From an uncultured Actinomycetes bacterium (GTDB taxonomy: Bacteria > Actinomycetota > Thermoleophilia > Solirubrobacterales > 70-9): 64,000 nt of DNA. Position 1 is the first letter of the stretch. Every line of letters starts with the position of its first letter. Below are positions 38,343 to 45,980 of this stretch, in pieces. A model generated the notes under the pieces. It made no database searches, was not told the origin of the DNA, and was given only the letters and a program-made list of their open reading frames with translations. A program made the position numbers and the translations under genes. Where the stretch lies: positions 1 through 64,000 of the forward strand of contig CAMLQY010000010.1 in the NCBI GenBank assembly GCA_946482365.1. Reading direction: 5' to 3'.

Positions 38343-38967
38343 CTGCAAGCGAGTCGTACGCGCGGCCGACCAGGTTGTCGAGGAACGCCCTCCCGGTGTC
38401 TTCGCCCTTCAGCAGGAACAGCAGCGTGGCGACGCAACGGCCGGACCTGAAGGAGACGATCGTGGTCGAGTCGACGGGCTGCGACCGCGTGTCTCCTTCG
38501 AGGAGCCGCACCATCGTCCCTTCTTCGCCCTCGGCGACCGGCTTGGGGTCCTCTACCGTGACGGCGACCTCTTCGGAGGGGTCAAAGGATTCGATCGCCG
38601 AGCGGATGCAGGACAGCCGTTCCGGGCCCTGCAGTTCCTCCAGCGCCGAGGCCGCCTTCTTCGCCGACGGCGCGATTCCGACAGCCTCTCCCATGTAATT
38701 GGAACGGAGGCTGTAGAGCGGAGAAGCTGCGACCTCCGCGTTCTGCTCTTCCAGCACGTATACCGGGCTGCACGGTTCGGGAAGCGCCTCGGCTTGCACT
38801 GACCCCGGGGGAAGGTCGTCCTCCTGCAGCAGGAGGAAAGCCGGTGACTGGGAGGACTCCTCGGCGGGGACAGATGCAGCCTCGCCGCCCCCGCAGCCGC
38901 CGAGGAGGGTCGCCAAGACAACCATCAAGGTCCCTGCCCCCCCTCGGATAGCAGTCTTTAATCGCAA
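38320..38967 (-). CDS. Putative lipoprotein
   Basis: Secreted, lipid-anchored protein of 215 residues with no recognised domain. The signal peptide has a basic start (RLKTAIR), a hydrophobic core and the lipobox LLGGC at about residues 21-25. The mature part is acidic, with three further cysteines (CSPVY, LSCIRS, GRCVAT). The start is TTG 38967, supported by a TACAAT box 6 nt upstream; ATG 38925 would lose the basic n-region. The gene overlaps the methyltransferase-like gene and may share its transcript. The upstream 40 bases are notably AT-rich. Confidence 0.75.
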   Translation of the reverse strand: MRLKTAIRGGAGTLMVVLATLLGGCGGGEAASVPAEESSQSPAFLLLQEDDLPPGSVQAEALPEPCSPVYVLEEQNAEVAASPLYSLRSNYMGEAVGIAPSAKKAASALEELQGPERLSCIRSAIESFDPSEEVAVTVEDPKPVAEGEEGTMVRLLEGDTRSQPVDSTTIVSFRSGRCVATLLFLLKGEDTGRAFLDNLVGRAYDSLADADATCR

Positions 38968-38973
38968 AACTAA

Positions 38974-38979
38974 ATTGTA
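38974..38979 (-). promoter_or_regulatory. -10 box TACAAT of the lipoprotein gene
   Basis: On the minus strand TACAAT ends 6 nt before the TTG start at 38967, supporting a leaderless TTG-initiated message. Confidence 0.5.
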
Positions 38980-39021
38980 TTAATAGATCATCTCCTCACC
39001 TTTGGCTTTGCCGACCCGGAG

Positions 39022-39060
39022 CACGGAGAGACCCCCGTCAAATGCGGGGGTCTCTCCGTG
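39022..39060 (-). terminator. 16-bp perfect hairpin after the YVTN gene
   Basis: CACGGAGAGACCCCCG, 7-nt loop, CGGGGGTCTCTCCGTG, 13 bases past the stop of the minus-strand beta-propeller gene and upstream of the lipoprotein gene. It is the strongest simple stem-loop in this half of the window; there is no long T-run. Confidence 0.8.
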
Positions 39061-39073
39061 AGCTTCTGGCGGG

Positions 39074-40651
39074 CTAACGCAGGACCAGCGTCAGCGTCTT
39101 GCTCTTGGTGCGGGCTTTGCCGCCGGTTGGGCTGAACTTCACGCGAATCTTCACTTTGGCGCTGTGGGCGCTCGAGAGGGTCTGCTTCAGCGGTGCCTTG
39201 GGCTGGATCTTCAGCGTCAGCGTCTTGGCCCTGGCGGCTTTGGCTTTGCTGCTGCGCAGCCCTTTGCCTGTGAGGCTGAGCTTGCCGCCGTAGGGGACTT
39301 TGACCTTCAGCTTGGCGGTGCCGTTGCTGGGGTTCTTGGTCAGCTTGCCGAATTTGAAGTTGTTCGGGGCTTTGACCTTGACTTTCTGGTTGGCCAGGGC
39401 AGCGCCGCTGCAGGAGGCGGTGCGCCCGGTGAAGACCTGCGCGGCCGAGCAGCCTTCGTTGTCGGTGACCGTGAGGGTGGGCGAGTAGGTTTTTGCTTTC
39501 TTGTATTTGTGCGAGGTGGTGGGAGTGGTCGAGGTCGCCGCTTTGCCGTCGCCGAAGACCCAGTTGAAGGCTGCGATGAAGCCGTCGGGGTCGCTGGAGG
39601 CACCGCCGTTGAAGCGGGTCGCCTTGCCCGCCGTCGCGGCTTTGGCCGTGAAGGAGGCGAGCGGCGACTGGTCGGGGGTGATCGCGACGATCCAGGGCCC
39701 GCCCGCAACCGGGATCGTCGTCTTCACCTGGTTGGTCTGGGCGTCGATGACGGTGACGTCGTTGCCGACGTAATTGGCCGTGTAAACGGTCTTGCCGTCC
39801 GGGGTGAAGGCGATCCCATACGGTTCGTCGCCGGTGGGGATCGGCGAGCCGACCACCTGCCGGGTCTGGGTGTCGATCGCCGAGACCGTGTCGGCGGCGA
39901 GGTTGCTGACGTAGGCCTTGGCCCCGTCGGGGGAGATCGCCACTTCCCACGGTTCTTCGCCCACCGGGATCGTGGCGACGACCTGCCGGGACTGGGTGTC
40001 GATCACGGAGACGGTGTTGGATTCTTCGTTGGCGACGTAGGCGAAAGCCCCGTTCGGGGTAAAGGTGATGTTGACCGGTTCTTCGCCGACCGGGATCGGG
40101 GCTCCGACGATCTGCCTGGTCTGCGTGTCGATCACGCGTACTGTGTTGTTGTCGTCGTCGGCCGCGTAGGCGGTCTTCCCGTCGGGCGAGAAGGCGACGC
40201 CCCAGAGGTCCGCACCGAATGGGATCGACGCCACGACCTGGTTGGTCTGCGTGTCGATCACGTCGATCCCTTCATTGGCGTGGGTGACGTAAGCGGTTGT
40301 TCCGTCGGGGCTGATCGCGATCACGTTGGGGACCCCGCCCAGCGGGACCGGCGAACCGACCAGCGTGTTGGTCTGCAGGTCGACGACGACGACGTTTTGG
40401 TCGCCCCGGTTGCCCACGTACATGAACTTGCCGTTGGGGGTGATCGCGCTGGTGTAGGGCTGGTCGCCGACTTCGACCGGCGTGCCGACGACCTGGTTCG
40501 TCGCGGTGTCGATCACTGAGAAGGAGTCGGTGTCGTAGTTCAGCGTGTAGGCCTTGCTCGCGAAGGCGGGCGCTGCGAGGAGGCCCAAGGCGAGAGCGGA
40601 GGCGGAGATCAGGATTGTGAGCCGGCCGAGCCGGGAGCGGATTGAAGTCAT
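39074..40651 (-). CDS. Secreted YVTN beta-propeller protein with PKD domain
   Basis: Exported protein of 525 residues with a signal peptide cleaved near AFASKA (residue 31). Residues 32-330 contain seven repeats of about 42 residues with the YVTN signature (VSVIDTQSRQVVATIPVGEEPWEVAISPDGAKAYVSN in pieces: VIDTQ, IPVGEEP, SPDG, AYV), enough for a seven-bladed propeller. A PKD domain follows (about 333-400, FNWVFGDG), then a Lys/Thr-rich C-terminal region of tandem beta segments. Likely a cell-surface or cell-wall-associated binding protein. ATG 40651 gives a textbook signal peptide. A strong hairpin lies after the stop. Confidence 0.9.
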   Translation of the reverse strand: MTSIRSRLGRLTILISASALALGLLAAPAFASKAYTLNYDTDSFSVIDTATNQVVGTPVEVGDQPYTSAITPNGKFMYVGNRGDQNVVVVDLQTNTLVGSPVPLGGVPNVIAISPDGTTAYVTHANEGIDVIDTQTNQVVASIPFGADLWGVAFSPDGKTAYAADDDNNTVRVIDTQTRQIVGAPIPVGEEPVNITFTPNGAFAYVANEESNTVSVIDTQSRQVVATIPVGEEPWEVAISPDGAKAYVSNLAADTVSAIDTQTRQVVGSPIPTGDEPYGIAFTPDGKTVYTANYVGNDVTVIDAQTNQVKTTIPVAGGPWIVAITPDQSPLASFTAKAATAGKATRFNGGASSDPDGFIAAFNWVFGDGKAATSTTPTTSHKYKKAKTYSPTLTVTDNEGCSAAQVFTGRTASCSGAALANQKVKVKAPNNFKFGKLTKNPSNGTAKLKVKVPYGGKLSLTGKGLRSSKAKAARAKTLTLKIQPKAPLKQTLSSAHSAKVKIRVKFSPTGGKARTKSKTLTLVLR

Positions 40652-40716
40652 GGCGCGGCAGTCTCATTCCGTGCCCGGATGGAACTCCGGCGGGCGCCGC
40701 CCCCGGGTTTCGCGCA

Positions 40717-40722
40717 TAGACT
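40717..40722 (+). promoter_or_regulatory. -10 box TAGACT upstream of a mini-ORF
   Basis: Ends 8 nt before ATG 40731, which opens an 11-codon frame, not the frame of the large gene. Confidence 0.5.
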
Positions 40723-40730
40723 CGGCGATC

Positions 40731-40766
40731 ATGAGACCCCCCCGGCCGCCCTCGCGCAGACGATGA
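40731..40766 (+). CDS. 11-residue Pro/Arg leader peptide
   Basis: Mini-ORF reading MRPPRPPSRRR and ending in TGA at 40764-40766, overlapping the ATG (40763) of the large phosphatase-like gene. It is at the leaderless distance from a -10 box. Proline pairs and a terminal arginine run can slow ribosomes, so translation here could gate reinitiation at the downstream gene. Evidence is positional only. Confidence 0.45.
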   Translation: MRPPRPPSRRR

Positions 40767-42802
40767 ATCTTCGTGCCGTCTGGCGCGCCCTGCTCGTCCT
40801 CCTGCTCGACGCGCTGACGCTGCTGCTGCTCTCGGAGGCGATGCCGGGATTCGTCCTGGACGGTGCGGCCGCGGCGCTTGGCGCAGCGGCGCTGATCGGC
40901 CTCCTCAACGCCCTGATCTGGCCGATCCTCGCTCGCTTCGCGCTGCCCCTCACCGTCCTCACGCTGGGGGGCGCGGCGCTGGTACTGAACGGCGTGCTCG
41001 TGACCTTCGCGATCGACGTCCTGCCCGGGGCGGAGATCGAGGGCGTCCTCGAGGGGGTGGTTGTGACGATCGCGATGGCGGGGGTCACCGCGATCGTCTA
41101 CGGGCTGCTGGCGATCGACGAGAACGAGGCCTGGTACCGCTACGTCGTCCGGCGCCAGGCGCGGCGCCGGGGGCGGGCGACGCGGAGCGGGGTCCCGGGC
41201 GTCCTCTTCCTGGAGATCGACGGGCTCGCCCACGACGTCCTGCGCCGCGCGCTAAGCGACGGCAGCGCCCCCAACCTCGCCGCCTGGCTGCGCAGCGGCT
41301 CCCACCGGCTGGAGAGGTGGGAGACGGACTGGTCCTCGCAGACCGGCGCCTGCCAGGCCGGGCTCCTGCACGGCAGCAACGAGGACATGCCGGCCTTCCG
41401 CTGGTGGGAGAAGGACCGGGACGCGGCGATCGTGACCAACCACCCGCGCGACGCCGAAGAGCTGGAGAGGCGCCATTCCGACGGCCGCGGCCTGCTGCAC
41501 GCCGACGGCGCCAGCCGCGCCAACATCCTCTCCGGCGACGCGCCGCACTCGATGCTGACGATGAGCACGGCGCTGCGCCGTCGCCGCCCGATCGGCCGCG
41601 ACTACGCGGCGTACTTCGCCCGTCCCTACGCGGTCGCCCGCACGCTCGTCCTGGTCCTCGCCGACGTCGGCCGGGAGCGCCGCGCGGCCCGCAGCCAGGT
41701 TCGCGACGACGTCCGCCCGCGGATGGCCCGCAGCCGCTCCTATGCGCTCGTCCGGGCCTGGGGCACCGTGGTCCAGCGGGACCTGCAGGTCGCCGCGGTC
41801 GTCGGCGACGTCCTCGCCGGCCGCCCGGTGGTCTACACCACCTTCCTCGCCTACGACGAGGTCGCGCACCACTCCGGCATCGAGAGGCACGACGCCCTCG
41901 CCGTGCTGCGCGACCTCGACCGCCAGATCGCCAGGATCGCCACCGCCTGCGCCGAGGCGCCGCGGCCCTACCGCCTCGTGGTGCTCTCCGACCACGGGCA
42001 GTCGCAGGGGGAGACCTTCCGCGACCGCTACGGCGAAACCCTCGAGGACCTGGTCCGCTCGGCCTGCGACCCCGACAGCACGATCGCCGCCGAAGAGGGC
42101 GACGACGACGCGCTCTCCTACCTCAGCGCCGGTCTGACCGAGGTCGCGCGCGACGACACGGTGGCGGCCGGAGCCGTGCGGATCGCGACCCAGGGGCGCC
42201 GCGAGGGCGGCGTCGTCACGCTCGACGCCGACACCCGCCGCGAGGCCGAGAGGGCGCGCGGCCGGGAGATCCCGGAGCTCTCCGTGATGGCCTCCGGCTG
42301 CCTCGGCCTGATCAGCTTTCCCCGCGAGCCGGGGCGGGTGACCCTCGAGCGGCTGGAAGCCCTCTACCCGAAGCTCCTGCCGGCGCTCCGCGACCATCCC
42401 GGGATCGGGTTCGTGCTGGTGCGCTCGGAGCGCTCGGGGGCCGTCGTCCTCGGCAGGGGCGGGACCCGGTTCCTCGACGACGACCGGGTCGAAGGGGAGG
42501 ACCCGCTCGCGGACTTCGGCCCCAACGCCACCGCGCACGTCCGGCGCACCGACGGCTTTCCGCACTGCGCCGACCTGATGGTCAACAGCACCTTCTGGCC
42601 GGAGTTCGGCGAGGTCGCGGCTTTCGAGGAGCTGGTCGGCTCCCACGGCGGCATGGGCGGGACCCAGAGCTTCCCCTTCGTGCTCCACCCGAGCGAGCTG
42701 GCCTGGCCCGAGGGCGACGTGGTCGGCGCCGAACGGGTGCACCGGATATTCCGCGGCTGGCTGGCCCAGCTCGGGCACTCGAGCTACGAGCCCGGACCTT
42801 GA
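40763..42802 (+). CDS. Holin-like membrane domain fused to an alkaline-phosphatase-superfamily domain
   Basis: A 679-residue protein. Residues 1-115 hold four transmembrane helices in the pattern of the actinobacterial four-TM phage-holin superfamily IV (ALIGLLNALIWPILARFALPLTV is diagnostic in part). Residues 135-660 form a type-I phosphodiesterase/alkaline phosphatase-like domain: metal site LFLEIDGLAHDV, nucleophile region SSQTGACQAGLLHG, then TTFLAYDEVAHHSG, LSDHGQSQG and a later VGSHGGMGG. ATG 40763 is chosen because the frame's earlier ATG 40679 lies in the divergent promoter region. The enzymatic domain probably faces outside; substrate unknown. Confidence 0.85.
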   Translation: MNLRAVWRALLVLLLDALTLLLLSEAMPGFVLDGAAAALGAAALIGLLNALIWPILARFALPLTVLTLGGAALVLNGVLVTFAIDVLPGAEIEGVLEGVVVTIAMAGVTAIVYGLLAIDENEAWYRYVVRRQARRRGRATRSGVPGVLFLEIDGLAHDVLRRALSDGSAPNLAAWLRSGSHRLERWETDWSSQTGACQAGLLHGSNEDMPAFRWWEKDRDAAIVTNHPRDAEELERRHSDGRGLLHADGASRANILSGDAPHSMLTMSTALRRRRPIGRDYAAYFARPYAVARTLVLVLADVGRERRAARSQVRDDVRPRMARSRSYALVRAWGTVVQRDLQVAAVVGDVLAGRPVVYTTFLAYDEVAHHSGIERHDALAVLRDLDRQIARIATACAEAPRPYRLVVLSDHGQSQGETFRDRYGETLEDLVRSACDPDSTIAAEEGDDDALSYLSAGLTEVARDDTVAAGAVRIATQGRREGGVVTLDADTRREAERARGREIPELSVMASGCLGLISFPREPGRVTLERLEALYPKLLPALRDHPGIGFVLVRSERSGAVVLGRGGTRFLDDDRVEGEDPLADFGPNATAHVRRTDGFPHCADLMVNSTFWPEFGEVAAFEELVGSHGGMGGTQSFPFVLHPSELAWPEGDVVGAERVHRIFRGWLAQLGHSSYEPGP

Positions 42803-42828
42803 GATCCCTTCGCGTATTCGCTCATGCC

Positions 42829-43071
42829 CTAGGCGCTGGCGAGGAAAGGAGAAGCGGATTCCACAGCGTCAAAGTAGTGCGCGTGGGTGCGCATGATCGT
42901 CTCAATCGAGTCGGCGCCAACCAAGACGATCTCTAGATCCTTGCGACCTTTAAATTCGCGCTCGAGGGCTGCATAAGCGACAGCTGCCTCATCTCCATCG
43001 CTGAACTCCTGCTGCTTGATCAAGCGCTGAGCAGCCAAGTCATAGACGAGCAGGAAATGCTGTAGGGCCAT
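42829..43071 (-). CDS. Small protein downstream of the RelA/SpoT gene, candidate antitoxin
   Basis: An 80-residue soluble protein starting MALQHFLLVYDLAAQRL, with a helical middle (GDEAAVAYAALEREFKG), a beta strand (DLEIVLVGAD) and the end segment TIMRTHAHYFD. Nine bases separate it from the upstream RelA/SpoT-domain stop, so the two are cotranscribed. Small proteins partnered with single-domain alarmone synthetases can be antitoxins of toxSAS modules, or accessory factors. I recognise no toxSAS antitoxin domain by sequence, so the role is inference. The gene lies in a stretch less GC-rich than its surroundings. Confidence 0.72.
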   Translation of the reverse strand: MALQHFLLVYDLAAQRLIKQQEFSDGDEAAVAYAALEREFKGRKDLEIVLVGADSIETIMRTHAHYFDAVESASPFLASA

Positions 43072-43080
43072 ATGGACAGC

Positions 43081-43740
43081 CTACCTATCGTCGATCAGGT
43101 AGTGGTCAATCCGAGCTTTAAAGCGAGAAAGAACTTCCAAGAAGGCAGCATCTGGCTCTTCTCCCTGCTCGTCTGCCGATATCCCCCACGCAACAAGGTC
43201 CAGGTAGGACAAGAGGTCGGGCGGCCCCTCGCCATCCTTCAAGGGAAATCGGGTGCGAGCCGCCCAGCGCTCCACTGCCTCAGCCCAGTCGTGTTGTCCA
43301 GGAGTTCTCAGCTGAATCTCGACTGGATGACCATCGCGACGCACGACGACATGCAGCGCTCTGTAGCCGGTGGTTTTAGGGGATGCCACATAATCCTCGA
43401 CCCTGAGAACCTCCCAGTTGCGGCGAATCCGCCTGAGGACACCAGCTACCTCGGGTGCACCACCGGGCAGGATCGCTCGGCATCCAGCGATGTCCTCCAT
43501 CTGAGTTAGGCGCATCGAACCAAAGCGGACAAGCTTGTTGAGGATCTGGGGATCGCGCTTCAGCCGCTGACCAACGATCACCTCACTCGACTCTCGCTCA
43601 ACGAACTGACGCAGGCCGACGGTTACCTTCTTGAGAGGGCTCTGAAACCCACTGCGGTATTCGACAATGACCCCAACCGCATCGGTCAGTTCGCCATCGT
43701 CGAACTGGGTCTCCTCCTGCTGTCGCTCGGCGTACGCCAC
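43081..43740 (-). CDS. Single-domain RelA/SpoT-type nucleotide pyrophosphokinase, possible toxSAS toxin
   Basis: Protein of 219 residues with only a RelA/SpoT synthetase domain. Landmarks: RLKRDPQILNKLVRFG (55-74), the Mg-binding QMEDIAGCRAI with D83, the G-loop TTGYRALHVVV (Tyr126, His130) and VEIQLRTPGQHDWAE with E141. There are no HD-hydrolase, TGS or ACT domains. Such proteins make (p)ppGpp or, as toxSAS toxins, (p)ppApp or pyrophosphorylated tRNA. All catalytic residues I can judge are present. It starts at GTG 43740 and is followed by an 80-codon gene. Composition is lower in GC than neighbours and a tRNA-like fragment lies 120 bases upstream, so acquisition is plausible. Confidence 0.85.
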   Translation of the reverse strand: MAYAERQQEETQFDDGELTDAVGVIVEYRSGFQSPLKKVTVGLRQFVERESSEVIVGQRLKRDPQILNKLVRFGSMRLTQMEDIAGCRAILPGGAPEVAGVLRRIRRNWEVLRVEDYVASPKTTGYRALHVVVRRDGHPVEIQLRTPGQHDWAEAVERWAARTRFPLKDGEGPPDLLSYLDLVAWGISADEQGEEPDAAFLEVLSRFKARIDHYLIDDR

Positions 43741-43860
43741 CAGTCACGCAACAGCCTTCCCGCTTTGTCAACTTTGGTCCGCGACGGCGCCATGAGGGGC
43801 GATTATTGCGGTCGCCTGCGCACCGCTGCATCGTGAGGAGACTCGGTTCGGCACCTCGCT

Positions 43861-43906
43861 ATGGCTATAGCGGGGCCGGGATTCGACCCGCGACTTTCCA
43901 GCTACG
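43861..43906 (-). other. tRNA 3'-end-like remnant (possible attachment site)
   Basis: On the minus strand the sequence GTCGCGGGTCGAATCCCGGC (43875-43894) followed by CCCGCTATAGCCA reads like a T-arm plus acceptor end. The T-loop lacks one base and no D- or anticodon arm is found upstream, so it is not a functional tRNA. It sits at the edge of the AT-richer RelA/SpoT islet, as integration scars often do. Confidence 0.4.
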
Positions 43907-44663
43907 AGAGCGAGGTCGCCTCCCCGGGCGCCAGCACGCGCGCCTCCACCTGAGGGGCGAGGGCCCGCATCTGGGCGGCGAACTCGCGGGGCGGGGTGCG
44001 CAGCGGGCCGGGGCGAAGCCGCGCCAGGCCGAGCGGGTAGAGCGTTCCCCAGTGGATCGGGACCGCGATCCGCGGCGAGAGCAGCGCCGCGGCCCGGGCA
44101 GCGCGCTCGGGGTCGAGGTGCCCGGCCCCGATGCTCGTGCCCCAGCCCCAGATCGGCAGCAGGGCGAGGTCGATCCCGTCGCCCCCGATCCGCTCCATCC
44201 CGTCGAAGAGGTCGGTGTCGCCGGCGAAGTAGATGCGCCGCCGTCCGGCCAGCTCGAAGCCGATCGCCTGCGAGGCTCGCTCGAAGCGACGCCCGCGGGC
44301 TGGGTGGTCCGCCTCGGTGGCGGTGACGCGCACGTCGCCGACGCTGCCGGATTCGCCGGGGGCGAGCTCATGGACCTCGCCGAAGCCGAGGCCCTCGAGG
44401 AAGTCCCTCGCCCCGGGCGAGGCGAAGACCGGCACCGTCCTGCTCAGCCGGCGCAGCGAGGGGACGTCTGCGTGGTCGTGGTGGAGGTGGGAGATCAGCA
44501 CCGCGTCGACGCCCTCGCTCAGCAGCGGGTCGGGGGCCGGCCCGTGGCGCCGCAGCGGGCCGACCCGGCGCCGCAGCACCGGGTCTGTGAGCAGGCGGAC
44601 TCCGTCCATCTCGATCAGGACGGTCGCGTGGCCGACGTAGGTGACCCGAGCTGCCTCGGTCAC
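43902..44663 (-). CDS. Metallo-beta-lactamase-fold hydrolase (UlaG/RomA-like)
   Basis: A 253-residue metal-dependent hydrolase. The N-terminal strand VTYVGHATVLIEMDGVRLLTDPV is typical of the UlaG/NAPE-PLD-like branch. The HxHxDH motif appears as SHLHHDHAD (about residue 52). Later metal ligands are in DHPARG, FAGDTDLFDGM and PIHWGT. Reaction unknown; relatives act on phosphodiesters, lactones or N-acyl phospholipids. GTG 44663 begins just before the first strand; the very long upstream frame is antisense to the AI-2E transporter. Divergent from that transporter with a 54-bp gap. Confidence 0.88.
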   Translation of the reverse strand: MTEAARVTYVGHATVLIEMDGVRLLTDPVLRRRVGPLRRHGPAPDPLLSEGVDAVLISHLHHDHADVPSLRRLSRTVPVFASPGARDFLEGLGFGEVHELAPGESGSVGDVRVTATEADHPARGRRFERASQAIGFELAGRRRIYFAGDTDLFDGMERIGGDGIDLALLPIWGWGTSIGAGHLDPERAARAAALLSPRIAVPIHWGTLYPLGLARLRPGPLRTPPREFAAQMRALAPQVEARVLAPGEATSLS

Positions 44664-44700
44664 CTTGCAGCTCGTCCGTGGCCATGTCGGGGGCGCCGCG

Positions 44701-44706
44701 TATCGT
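44701..44706 (+). promoter_or_regulatory. -10 box TATCGT of the AI-2E gene
   Basis: Ends 11 nt before ATG 44718, the longest spacing in the leaderless-type set. Confidence 0.4.
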
Positions 44707-44717
44707 CCGGCGTCCCG

Positions 44718-45890
44718 ATGAGTCCAAAACGCGCGATCCGAGGGCGGTTGCGGCGGCCCGGCCGCGAAAGCGAGGGCGCCGAAGGCGAGGTCATCGAGAT
44801 CGATCCCGCCGAGCTGAGCGGGATCTTCTCCGCTCCGGCTTGGCTGCGGGACCTCGGCTTCACCTCCTGGCTGCTCGTCGGGGCGGCCGCGGCGCTGATC
44901 GGCGCGATCTGGCTCCTCGCGCTGACGCATACGATCGTGCTGCCCGTGATCGTGGCCGGGATCATTGCCTCCGTCACCTCCCCCCTCGTCGACCGGCTTC
45001 GCCGGCACCGGGTCCCAAGGGGGATCGGTGCCGGGCTTGTCTTCCTCGCGATCATCGCAGTCGGGGTCGCTGTCGGGCTGATGATCCTGGGGGGGATTGC
45101 GAGCCAGGCGGACAGCATCTCCGCGAGGCTCAGCGAAGGGGCGAGCGAGATCGAGTCCCTGGTCGACGACCTCGGGGTGAAGGCGACGACCGCCGCGAAC
45201 GCGAACGCCGATGCCAGTGCCTCGGTCAGCGCCGGCTTCACGGCCCTTACCCACGGCCTGCTGAGCGGGATCGACGAGCTGGCGTCGGTGGCCGTATTCC
45301 TCTCGTTCACCGCCCTCAGCCTTTTCTTCCTGCTCAAGGACGCGCCGACGATCGGCGCCTTCGTCGAGCGCCACATGGGAGTGCCCGTCCCGGTGGCGCA
45401 CTCGATACTGGGCCGGGTGGCCAGCAGCCTGCGGGGATACTTCCTCGGCGTCACTGCTGTCTCCCTCTGGAGCTCGCTGATCGTCGGCGCGGGGGCGCTG
45501 CTCCTCGGGGTGCCCCTGCCGGGCACGATCATGGCGGTCACGTTCGTCGGCGGGTACATCCCCTACCTCGGCGCCTGGACCGCGGGGGCATTTGCGGTTC
45601 TGATCGCCCTGGGAGGTGCGGGGCCCGAGGTGGCGCTGGCCCTCGCAGTCGTCGTCCTGCTGGCCAACGGCGTCCTGCAGCAGCTGGTCCAGCCGATCGC
45701 CTACGGCGCGGCCCTCAAACTGCACCCGTTGGCCGTGCTGATCGCGACGATCGCCGGCGGTTGCCTCTTCGGCACCGTCGGCCTGGTGCTGGCGGCGCCC
45801 CTGCTCTCGGCGGCTGTCCGGATCTCAGCCGACGTCAGCGCCGCCGAGCGCGAGGCCCAGGCCGCCCCCGGCGATCCTGCGCCGGCTTAG
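44718..45890 (+). CDS. AI-2E (PerM/YdiK)-family membrane transporter
   Basis: A 390-residue integral membrane protein. After a cytoplasmic N-terminus of about 45 residues come two to three helices, a long soluble loop (about 130-190, including an Ala/Asn-rich ATTAANANADASASV run), then five C-terminal helices with FVGGYIPYLGAWTAGAFAVLIAL and the LQQLVQPIAYGAALKLHPL segment characteristic of the AI-2E transporter family. Members export AI-2 or act as Na/H antiporters or permeases of unknown substrate; no lux gene is nearby. ATG 44718 is the first start after the -10 box; the longer frame is antisense sequence of the hydrolase. Confidence 0.9.
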   Translation: MSPKRAIRGRLRRPGRESEGAEGEVIEIDPAELSGIFSAPAWLRDLGFTSWLLVGAAAALIGAIWLLALTHTIVLPVIVAGIIASVTSPLVDRLRRHRVPRGIGAGLVFLAIIAVGVAVGLMILGGIASQADSISARLSEGASEIESLVDDLGVKATTAANANADASASVSAGFTALTHGLLSGIDELASVAVFLSFTALSLFFLLKDAPTIGAFVERHMGVPVPVAHSILGRVASSLRGYFLGVTAVSLWSSLIVGAGALLLGVPLPGTIMAVTFVGGYIPYLGAWTAGAFAVLIALGGAGPEVALALAVVVLLANGVLQQLVQPIAYGAALKLHPLAVLIATIAGGCLFGTVGLVLAAPLLSAAVRISADVSAAEREAQAAPGDPAPA

Positions 45891-45953
45891 CTTGGGGGGA
45901 GAACCACCGTCGCCAGGCCCTTAGGTAGGAGTGACTTCTGGGCAGGGAGAAGT

Positions 45954-45973
45954 GTGTACACGATCATGTACAC
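45954..45973. promoter_or_regulatory. Operator palindrome of the Phd/RelE operon, overlapping its -10 box
   Basis: GTGTACA-N6-TGTACAC is a perfect 7-bp inverted repeat. The right arm merges into TACACT (45969-45974), a TANNNT box ending 6 nt before ATG 45981. Binding of the antitoxin or complex here would block polymerase, the usual conditional autoregulation of type II modules. Confidence 0.65.
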
Positions 45974-45980
45974 TGAGCCG

